64,000 bases of DNA from positions 3,361,501 to 3,425,500 of the forward strand of contig NZ_OY821667.1 of the NCBI RefSeq assembly GCF_963682185.1, in the 5' to 3' direction. Made by a program: the position numbers and the translations under genes. The notes under the pieces were generated by a model. That model was not told the origin of the DNA. It saw only the letters and a list, made by a program, of their open reading frames with translations, and did no database searches. Position 1 is the stretch's first letter. The number at the start of each line of letters is the position of its first letter. The DNA comes from an uncultured Cohaesibacter sp. GTDB lineage: Bacteria > Pseudomonadota > Alphaproteobacteria > Rhizobiales > Cohaesibacteraceae. Positions 51,646-61,100 of the stretch are shown piece after piece.

Positions 51646-52929
51646 ATGGTCGCTACAGTTCTCTTTACAAGCCTGGTCCTGTTCCTCATCCTCAATGTCC
51701 CTGTAGGCATTGCCATTGGTCTGGCCTCGGCAGCAGCGGCGCTTGCCGCAGAAGCTCTTTCGCCCAACTATATTTCCCAGCAGTTGATTGCCGGTACGGA
51801 TAGCTTTCCGATCATGGCGATCCCGCTGTTTATTCTTGCCGGTGACCTGATGGGTGCTGGTGGTGTTTCCCGCCGTATCCTCAACGTCGCCAATGTGTTC
51901 TTCGGTCGCGTTACCGGTGGACTTGCCATTGTTACTGTCGCTGTCTGCATGTTCTTTGCAGCCGTTTCCGGTTCGGGCCCGGCCACAGTGGCCGCCGTTG
52001 GCTCCATGGTCATTCCGACCATGCTGGAAAAAGGCTATTCCAAGTCCTTCACTTTGGCGCTTGTGGCTACAGCTGGTTCGATCGGGGTTATCATCCCCCC
52101 CTCCATCCCGATGGTCATCTTCGGCGTTGCAACGGGCACATCGATCTCAAACATGTTCATGGCTGGTATTATTCCAGGCTTCCTGATCGGCTTTGCGCTG
52201 ATGGGCTGGAGCTACTTCTATGCCAAGAAGGCCGGAATTTCGGGGATTGAGGGCAATTTTGATTGCCGTGTCGCTGCGAAATTGATGTGGGAAGCCAAAT
52301 GGGCGCTTTTGAACCCGGTCATCATTCTCGGCGGCATCTATGCGGGTATCTTCACCCCGACGGAAGCGGCCGCTGTTGCCGCGGTTTATGCCTTGCTCTG
52401 CGGTCTGGTCTTGTATCGTGAGATCAGCTTCTCGCAGCTGCTCAAGACCGTTGCACGCTCCTGTTCCACAACCGGTACGACGATGGTCATTCTGGGTTGT
52501 GCAACCGCCTTTGCCAAGATCCTGACCATCGAGCAGATCCCGGTTCAGGTGGCTGACCTGATGACGACGATTTCGGATAACCCGATCATCATTCTCATGA
52601 TCATCAACGTACTGCTGCTGTTCGTTGGCTGTGTCATGGATACCACGCCAGCCATTCTGGTGCTGTCTCCGATCCTGTTCCCTGTGGCAACCTCCATGGG
52701 TGTGGATCCGATCCACTTCGGCATCATCATGGTGGTCAACCTGGCAATCGGGTTCATCACTCCACCTTTGGGTATCAACCTGTTCGTGGCGGCAAGGGTC
52801 GGCAACGCCCAGCTCGGCACCGTGGTAAGAGGGATCATACCTTTCGTTGTGATCATGATCATTCTCCTCTTGATCATATCCTACATACCACCCGTCTCGA
52901 TTGGCATCTTCAGCCTTCTGGGTCGATAA
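51646..52929 (+). CDS. TRAP transporter large permease (DctM family)
   Basis: 427 residues with about 12 hydrophobic segments. Signatures: FPIMAIPLFILAGDLMGAGG, SGSGPATVAAVGSMV, GVIIPPSIPMVIFG, and FITPPLGINLFVA. It completes the second importer. A GC-rich hairpin lies just after the stop, before the aldolase gene. Confidence 0.94.
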   Translation: MVATVLFTSLVLFLILNVPVGIAIGLASAAAALAAEALSPNYISQQLIAGTDSFPIMAIPLFILAGDLMGAGGVSRRILNVANVFFGRVTGGLAIVTVAVCMFFAAVSGSGPATVAAVGSMVIPTMLEKGYSKSFTLALVATAGSIGVIIPPSIPMVIFGVATGTSISNMFMAGIIPGFLIGFALMGWSYFYAKKAGISGIEGNFDCRVAAKLMWEAKWALLNPVIILGGIYAGIFTPTEAAAVAAVYALLCGLVLYREISFSQLLKTVARSCSTTGTTMVILGCATAFAKILTIEQIPVQVADLMTTISDNPIIILMIINVLLLFVGCVMDTTPAILVLSPILFPVATSMGVDPIHFGIIMVVNLAIGFITPPLGINLFVAARVGNAQLGTVVRGIIPFVVIMIILLLIISYIPPVSIGIFSLLGR

Positions 52930-52935
52930 CCATCC

Positions 52936-52964
52936 GGACCTCGCTCTCTCCTGGAGCGAGGTCC
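52936..52964 (+). terminator. Hairpin between dctM and the KDPGal aldolase gene
   Basis: GGACCTCGCTC and GAGCGAGGTCC form a perfect 11-bp stem with a 7-base loop. The following bases are only moderately T-rich (ACTCTTCCCC), so it may be an attenuator or mRNA-end protector rather than a full terminator. Confidence 0.55.
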
Positions 52965-52997
52965 ACTCTTCCCCAATTTTCTGTGAAAGTGTGAACC

Positions 52998-53627
52998 ATG
53001 AACTTTGAACAGTTTGTAGGGCAATGCCCCCTTGTTGCCATTTTGCGCGGTCTGGCTCCTGAAGAAGCCCTTGGTATGGGTCAGACGCTGGTTGATGCCG
53101 GCTTTAGCATCATTGAGGTTCCACTCAACTCGCCGCGCCCCTTTGAAAGCATCTCGATCCTGCAGGAAAGTCTTGGCCGCCGCGCATTGATTGGCGCCGG
53201 TACGGTTTTGAGCACCGATGCGGTCGATAGCGTGGCTGCTGCGGGGGGCAAGCTGATTGTCATGCCTCACTGCAACACCAAAGTGATTTCCTACGCCAAG
53301 TCTCTTGGCCTTTATTGCGTTCCCGGCATTGCAACGCCAACCGAAGCCTTTGCTGCGCTCGATGCTGGTGCGGATGCCCTCAAGCTTTTCCCCGCAGAAA
53401 GTGCGGCTCCTGCAGTGGTCAAGGCCATGTTGGCCGTTCTGCCCAAATCCACGCGCATCCTGCCGGTCGGCGGTATCGCACCTGGCACGATGGCGGACTA
53501 TTGGGCCGCAGGAGCCGCAGGTTTCGGCCTGGGCAGCGCACTCTACAAGGCGGGCATGTCCGTCGATCAGGTTGGCACCAATGCTGCCGCCTTCATCGAG
53601 GCAATCAATGCTTTGAAACAGAGCTGA
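52998..53627 (+). CDS. dgoA: 2-dehydro-3-deoxy-6-phosphogalactonate aldolase (KDPG/KDPGal family)
   Basis: 209 residues, class I aldolase. LVAILRG at the start, the base Glu in IIEVPLNSP, and the Schiff-base Lys in DALKLFPAE. The E-V-P-L-N-S-P form is typical of DgoA, not of the KDPG aldolase Eda. It splits KDPGal into pyruvate and glyceraldehyde 3-phosphate. It sits in the operon after the TRAP genes and before the fuconate-type dehydratase, and its partner kinase DgoK is encoded at 46.2 kb. Confidence 0.88.
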   Translation: MNFEQFVGQCPLVAILRGLAPEEALGMGQTLVDAGFSIIEVPLNSPRPFESISILQESLGRRALIGAGTVLSTDAVDSVAAAGGKLIVMPHCNTKVISYAKSLGLYCVPGIATPTEAFAALDAGADALKLFPAESAAPAVVKAMLAVLPKSTRILPVGGIAPGTMADYWAAGAAGFGLGSALYKAGMSVDQVGTNAAAFIEAINALKQS

Positions 53628-53676
53628 CAGCCTGCCGCTTCATTTCCCTCCAGACCCCACACAGGAGAAATTATCA

Positions 53677-54987
53677 ATGGTAAAGATTACAGATGTCGTC
53701 GTAAAAGACATCCGCTTTCCAACGTCCAGAAATCTGGACGGTTCTGATGCGATGAATGAAGCGCCGGACTATTCGGCAACCTATGTGATCCTCAAGACAG
53801 ACAAGGGCGAGGCTCTTTCCGGTCATGGCCTCACCTTCACCAACGGTCGTGGCAACAATCTGGTTGTGGCAGCCGCCGAAACCCTCGCCAAATCTTTCGT
53901 CATCGGCAAGGAACTGGACGATATCACGAAGGATTTCGGCACTTTCTGGCATGAGCTGGTCGCCGGGGATTCCCAATTGCGCTGGCTTGGCCCTGAAAAG
54001 GGACTTGTTCATCTGGCAACGGCCGCTCTGGTCAATGCCCTATGGGACATGTGGGCCAAATCCGAAGGCAAACCGGTCTGGAAGCTGTTGGCTGACATGA
54101 CGCCTGAAGAGTTGGTGCGTTGCGTGGACTTCACCTATATCGAAGATGCCATCACCCCGCATGAAGCCCTTGCCATGCTCAAACGCAAGGAAACAGGCAA
54201 AGCTGCTCGCGAAGCCGAAATGCACGAGAAAGGCTTCCCGGCCTATTCAACTGCGGCTGGCTGGCTTGGCTATTCCGAAGAAAAAATGCGCCGTCTGGCT
54301 CGTGAAGCTGTTGAAGGGGGCTGGACCCACCTTAAACAGAAGGTTGGTGCGGACATCGAACAGGATGTCGAGCGCGCCCGCATTCTGCGCGAAGAGCTGG
54401 GCTGGGATCGCCATCTGATGATGGATGCCAACCAGATCTGGGGCGTTGAAGAAGCGATTGCCAATATGCGCCGTCTTGCCGAGTTCGATCCACTCTGGAT
54501 CGAAGAGCCTACAAGCCCGGATGATATTCTTGGCCACAAGGCAATCAGGGACAGCATCGGCACGATTGGTGTGGCAACCGGTGAGCATGCGCATAACCGT
54601 GTCATGTTCAAGCAGTTCTTCCAGGCCGAAGCCTTCGACTTCTGCCAGCTTGATCCGGCGCGCCTTGGTGGCGTCAACGAAGTGCTGGCCGTGTTGCTGA
54701 TGGCTGCCAAATATGATGTGCCGGTCTGTCCGCATGGTGGCGGCGTTGGCCTGTGCCAATATTCGCTGAATATCGTGCTGTTCGACTATATCGCAGTGAG
54801 CGGAAGCCTCGAAAACCGCGTTCTGGAATATGTTGATCATCTGCACGAGAATTTCGAAGAGCCGCTGACCGTCAAGAATGGTCGCTACTTCCCGGGCAGC
54901 ATGCCCGGCTATGGCGCAACCCTCAAGGCAGATTCGCAAGAGCGGTTCTCCTTCCCTGATGGCGTGGAATGGGCCGAGACGGTTTGA
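53677..54987 (+). CDS. Enolase-superfamily dehydratase, L-fuconate dehydratase type
   Basis: 436 residues, MR/MLE group of the enolase superfamily, very close in layout to the L-fuconate dehydratase of Xanthomonas. Metal ligands D250, E276 and E303; catalytic K220/K222 (LKQKVG) and H353 (CPHGGGVG). Such enzymes dehydrate L-fuconate and also related aldonates, giving a 2-keto-3-deoxy acid. The fuc-operon partners are incomplete here (a KDF dehydrogenase could be the SDR), whereas DgoK and DgoA are present, so hexonate dehydration to 2-keto-3-deoxygalactonate is an equal candidate. AGGAGAAA precedes the ATG. Confidence 0.85.
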   Translation: MVKITDVVVKDIRFPTSRNLDGSDAMNEAPDYSATYVILKTDKGEALSGHGLTFTNGRGNNLVVAAAETLAKSFVIGKELDDITKDFGTFWHELVAGDSQLRWLGPEKGLVHLATAALVNALWDMWAKSEGKPVWKLLADMTPEELVRCVDFTYIEDAITPHEALAMLKRKETGKAAREAEMHEKGFPAYSTAAGWLGYSEEKMRRLAREAVEGGWTHLKQKVGADIEQDVERARILREELGWDRHLMMDANQIWGVEEAIANMRRLAEFDPLWIEEPTSPDDILGHKAIRDSIGTIGVATGEHAHNRVMFKQFFQAEAFDFCQLDPARLGGVNEVLAVLLMAAKYDVPVCPHGGGVGLCQYSLNIVLFDYIAVSGSLENRVLEYVDHLHENFEEPLTVKNGRYFPGSMPGYGATLKADSQERFSFPDGVEWAETV

Positions 54988-55031
54988 TCTCCCCCACTAG
55001 ACCGATTGAATAAATCCATTCCTGCCTAAAG

Positions 55032-55066
55032 CAGAACCGCAAAGTTCCTGTCACTTTGCGGTTCTG
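55032..55066 (+). terminator. Terminator after the sugar-acid operon
   Basis: CAGAACCGCAAAG and CTTTGCGGTTCTG form a perfect 13-bp stem with a 9-base loop, followed by a short T-containing tail. It closes the operon and lies between it and the convergent autotransporter gene. Confidence 0.8.
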
Positions 55067-55132
55067 TGATTTCGGGGCCAAAGATCACTGATTAGGCCCT
55101 CCGGTGTGATGCCCTTGCGTGTGGCCGAGAGC

Positions 55133-58100
55133 CTAGAATGACCAGCCCAGCTTCAGGCTGACGGCGTGGCCGCGCCCCTCATCGCTGAAGCGCCCTTCAT
55201 ACTCGACTTTGGCCTCCAGGTTGTCGCCAATAAAGGCCTGAAAACCGGCGCCCAGCGTTGCCTGCATGTCATCGCGATCAACCGTCAATTTCTGAGCTGC
55301 ATTGCTGATCGCCGATGACGTGAAACTCTGGGTGAGCGTGTCATCATTAAGCCCGAAGCGCACACCGGCATCCATATAGGGCCGGATGGTGGCGTTTGTC
55401 TCTTCGCTCTTGAATGCGGTGCCAAAACGAATATGGGGATGGAGGTCGAACAGGAAGAGGTTGTCCTCCTCCACCTTGATATTGAAGGCCCCACCGCCCG
55501 TTTCCTCATAGCCGAAATCATGAATCCAAGACATGTCCAGATCCACCAGCGGCATGAAGAAGAGTGGCCCCAGCTCCAGCTCACGTCCTGCACGCAGACG
55601 AGCCGACAGGCCAAAGCTCTTCTGGTCTGAAAGGGAACGCGCCCCGGTTGGTACGATGCGGCTACCCGAAGCGGTGCTGTAGGAAGCGGAAAGCCCTGCC
55701 GTTGCCAGCCAAGGTCCCTCGGTATATTTCACCACGCCGCCTGCATGATAGGAGGTGCCGCTGCTGCTCAGGGTCGTACTGCTCATGTCATTGAAATTGA
55801 CATTGGCCCCAATGCCAAGCCGCCACACATCGCCAAAGGCAACCTGACGCCCCATTGACAGACCCGTCGTATTGGCCGTGCGACCGTCCGAAAAGCTGAG
55901 GCTGGTATTGTGATTGACCTTGAACCAGTTGCATTCGGCTTCGCTGATGGCGGCATAAGAGCCTTCGCTTGTGCCGCAACTGTGCAAGTTGCTCAGATGG
56001 GCGACGCCATTGTCATGCTGGCCGATGGTCTGCCCGAAATGTTTGGTGGCATCCAGTGAATCGGTCAGCATGTCGCTGACGGCTTCGGTGGACGTCTGCT
56101 TTGCCGTAAAGAGCAGGAAGTCATAAAGACCCTGATCATCGATGGCTCCGCCTTGCATCCAGTCCTGCACCTTGGCATCCATGGTCTGGGCAATTGTCAG
56201 GCTGTTGCCGCTCAATCCCGCATCAAGGAAGCTGGCCTTGACCCCCGTCAGCACCACCTCGCGGCCACTATCGGACAACTGCTTGGAGAAGGTGAGCACC
56301 GGTGTATCTACCACATGGTCAAGCAGGGAGCCTGAGGGGGCCTTTGCCAGATCAACAATGGTTACATCGCCGGAAAACGAACTGAAGCTGCTCAAATAAG
56401 GATTGAAAGTGCCCTCAAGCACATTGATGTGGTCCGCCTCGATCATCGCACCAGTCGCGGCGCCCGGATCGATTTCAAGGAAATGGCGTGAACCGGAATA
56501 ACTGTCATAGACGGCAAGCTTGCTGGCCGCGCCATCAATATCTCCCTTGTTGTGAAGGACCAGCCGGCCGGCCTCTTCAGCCGCGATCATGCCGCGCACC
56601 AGCCCGCCATACTCAACGGTGATGGTGCCATAGCCGGAGGTCTTGATGGCATGCTGCTTGGCATCATAGGTCTGGGCCGAACTTCCATCCGCCTCGACAG
56701 CTCCCACTGTGCCTGCAATATCAATGGTGAAACGACCATGATCATCAATTGCTTCGATGGCGCTTGTGGCGGTGCTGCTGTCCAGAGCAAGAATGGTCGC
56801 GTCGGATTGAATATCAAGACTGGTTGTCGTGTGGGCACCGTTACCGCCGCTCCCGGAGGTTTCGTCCTTTGGAACGTTGCGCAAGCGGATCGCGGCACCC
56901 CCTTCGCCACTGGCTGATATGGCCCCATTGCTGGTGACTTTGATGCTGTCATCCGTGTTCCAGTTGTTGGCAAGGGCATAAAGGCCCACAGACCCTTCAC
57001 CACTCACCACAATGGAGCCGGACTGTTCAATCGAAACCGCGCCTGAATTGGCCAGACCGTGGTTGCCATAAATTGCCAGTCCATCGCTGGTCTGCGACAG
57101 AATCGTCGAGCCCGCCGTACTGGCGGCAAAAATACCGTGGGCATAGGCGCCGGTTGTTGCAATGGTGCCGTCTGCATAGATCTCCACTGTACCGCCGTGG
57201 CCGCTATCATCATTTTTGTCATAGCCTGAAGACGTCTGCGCGGTGTAATCTGTGATGGTCGTATCGCCCAGCAGATTAAGCAAACCGCCACTTGTCGATG
57301 ATTGTGCGAAGATGCCGTGCGAGCCATCCCCGTGGGTTGTGATGCTTGCGCCAGCGACCAAATTCACATAAGCGGTTCCTGCCGATTGATCAGACGCATA
57401 GCTGTGCAAATGCACGCTGTCGCCAGCGTCCAGACTGACAAGGCCTCCACCCCCACCGATGGATTGAGCCAGAATGCCGTAGGATTGTTGCCCGGTGGTG
57501 GTGATATCGCCCCAGTTGGTGATGCTGGCCGTTTCACCATTGGCACTTGAAGGGCTCTTGGAGCTGCCATAGAAAATATAGGGCGTAGCAATCGCTGCAC
57601 TGGCCAGATTGGTCACGGAGACCATGCCGCCTCCACCGCCAATCGACTGGGCCACCAGCCCGTGAGAACCATCGCCCGAGCTTGTGATGGTTGCATGATT
57701 GGCAATGCGCGCTTCGCTGCTGAACCCGCCAACCACATTATTCCTGCCAAGACGGGCAGTCAGACTGGTTGTTGTGCTGTCCACTTGCCCCAGCTGAGCA
57801 AGGGCCTGTCCGCCACCTCCGCCGATGGATTGGGCAACAACGCCAGAGGAGAAGGTGCCCGATGTTGTGATCGCGCCATCATTGAGGGTGGCCTCGGCCT
57901 TTGCGCCATAATTTTCATCTTTATCCAGCTTCACCTCAGAACCCAGAATGAATTCCAGACTCTGGGAAGAGAAGGCGACCGTATCTCCGATGACAGAGGA
58001 CACCAGCCCACCACCTCCGCCAATGGATTGCACGAGGGCCCCGTGACTGAGGTCGCCGTTGGTTGTGATGTGCGAGCTGGCATCGCTGACAACCAGTTCG

Positions 58101-61100
58101 GAAATGGCGCCATGGCCCGCGCTATCCGTGGCTGCTGTGCCTAGGGAATAAGTTGCCTTATATTCGGAACCCGCGCCCGCCAGATAGCGGCTGAAAATGC
58201 CCGAAGAATAGGTGCCGCCACCATTGCCGATGGCCTGCGTGACAACGCCGGGGGAGGCGGTGCCATGAGTGACCACGATCGCACCATCCTCGACATAGGC
58301 TTTGGCATCGCCGCGCACCCGTCCACCGGGAATGATATCGACAAAGAGCAAGAAGGATTCGCTTGTGCCCAGCCGGGAGGTCAGATCATAGTGGCTTGTC
58401 AGGGCTGCCCATGTGTCCGGTAGGTCGTCCTCGTTGAGCGTTGCGTCCGCAGCTTCAATGAAGCCGCCATCGCCACCGCCGCCGCCGATGGTCTGGGCGA
58501 GCATGCCGATGGAAAGATCGCCGGTTGTTTGCGTGATGCTGCCTGCTTTGGCTGCAATGGTGGCAAAGCCGCCGGATCCGTTTGCGCCCGCCTGGGCCCC
58601 GTGGGATTGGCTGAGTTTAATCGTGCGGAAAGCGCCAGCAACGCGATCATCCGCATAAGAGCTTGGATCTTGGGTAAGATCAGCAGAAAAGGAGGTGACC
58701 GTGCCTGCGGTGCCCCCGCCGCCGCCGATGGATTGAGCGACCATGCCGTGGGCATTGTAGCCCGAGGTTGAAATCCCGTTTTCGTTGGTGATGACGACAG
58801 TCATGCCATCGCCACCAGCCCCGCCGCTTCCGCCCAAAAGCGTGGTGCCCGAAAGACCGGCAGCTTCCAGAACCTGCCCCTTGAGGCTGTCCATGACGGG
58901 ATCTGATTCCGAGCCCTCTTCTTCTCCACCTTCGCCCTCTTCTGAGCCTTCTTCATCGTCTCCGCTGGGGACGGTCAAATCAAAGGAGGTTACATGGCCG
59001 CCATTGCCGCCGCCACCACCGATGGATTGGGCCACGATGCCAGACGAACGGTTGCCGGTTGTGGTGATGGTGCCATAATTGGTGACGCTGTTGGTCTTGC
59101 CATCGACCCCACCATCACCGCCAATGGCTCCGCTGCCGCCTATGGTCTGATCGGCGTTGATGTCGCCCTTTTCTGTTGAAATGGCCATGGAGGTTGAATT
59201 GCCGCCATTGCCGCCGCCGCCGCCGACAGACTGGACCAACATGCCAAAGGCTGCATCGCCCGAAGTTATAATGGAGCCTGCATTCTCGATGGATATGGTT
59301 CCGGCGCGTCCGCCCGCTCCCCCTTTGCCACCCACTGTGCTGGAAAGTTGATAGGACTCACCTCCATCCGTAAAGGCACCAGCAATGGACAGGCTGTCCC
59401 CGCCATTGCCACCACCCCCGCCGATGGATTGCGCCAGAATGCCATGGGCATTGCTGCCCGCTGTCTGGATATCGATCTGTTCGGGGCCAAAATTGTTGCT
59501 GGTCATGACGATATCATCCCCATGTCCCCCGTCGCCCCCTGTGCCGCCCACTGTCAGATGGCGCGAGATTGTCGCGTCTGCCGCTGCTGAAATCGCCAGA
59601 TTGGTCGCATCGCCTCCATTGCCGCCGCCCCCGCCGATGGATTGGAGAATGAGGCCGGATGCATTTTCGCCTGAGGTCGTGATGGTGGCATTGTTGCCGC
59701 CGCTTTCGTATGCCTTGACGGTGATCTGTCCGCCATCCCCGCCACTGCCACCCGAACCGCCAACAATGTGGGTATCCGAGAGGCTGGTGCCTGCCGAGCC
59801 GGTCAGGGTGATGGCGCCTGCCGACCCTCCGTTGCCGCCGCCCCCGCCAATGGATTGCAGAATTGCACCCGCCGCATTGTCGCCTGTCGTTGCGATGCTG
59901 CCAGACATGACGAGCTCAACGGTGTCGCTGTGTCCGCCATCACCACCAGAGCCGCCAACCGTTTTGGTGCGAGTGATGGAAGCATCCTCAGATATGGAGG
60001 CATTGAGCGACTTGGCATCGCCGCCATTGCCGCCGCCGCCGCCGATGGACTGCGCCAGAATACCTGAGGCGTTGGCCCCGTAGGTCTGGATGGTGCCGTC
60101 ATTGGCCACGGTGACCGAGCCCCCGCGCCCACCGGAGCCGCCCGCGCCACCAACGGCTACCGAGTTTGAAAAGCTGGGTGTGCCGACGCCGACAGACAGG
60201 CTCACCGAAGCTGCCGATCCGCCATTGCCTCCGCCTCCGCCAATGGATTGGGCGATGATGCCGACCGAATTGGTGCCTGCCAGTGCGTCATCGGCGAGGC
60301 CTGTAACAATGTTGTTGCCGCTGCCATTGACAATATAGACATGGTCACCGTCACCGCCCGAGCCACCCTTGCCACCAATTGCGGTGGCAGAGGAAAGACC
60401 AAAGCCTGTTGCGCTGGCAAAAGCCTGACCGCCAGCGCCGCCACCTCCACCAATGGATTGTGCCAGAACCGCTGTCGAATTGTTGCCTTGGGTCAGGATG
60501 GTGCTGTTATGCATTTCCACCTGAATGGTGCCACCATCTCCTCCATTGCCTCCTTGTCCACCCACTGCGGTGGAGTCGAGCAGAGAACTGGCGCTGGCGC
60601 TGCCTGCCATGCCGCCCCCGCCGCCGATGGATTGCAAGACGAGGCCGTCCGACCAGCTGCCGGTGGTCTTGATGATGGCGCTGTCACTCAACTCTGCATC
60701 CAGATGCCCCGCATTGCCGCCCGGTCCGCCATCGCCGCCCACCGCAACCGCTGAGAAAAAGCCGCTCGCCTCGGCATCGCCACCGCGTCCGCCATTGCCC
60801 CCGATGGACTGCATATGAACCCCGGCGGAGAGATCACCAGTGGTCAGGATATTAAAGGTCTGGCTGTCAAGCACGGTGCCTGATGTTGGGCCTGATGCGT
60901 TGAATGAAACGTCGCCGCCATGGCCGGCCGAACCTCCATCACCGCCATGAGCGCTGCTGCTGCCGACCTTGTCACTACCACCGTCTTCACCATTGCCGCC
61001 GATACTGGTGGCAAAGACGCCACTTGAGAAAATTCCGGATGTTTCAATGGTATTGTTGACGGTGATATCGATGAGCCCTGCATCTCCACCGTCACCACCT

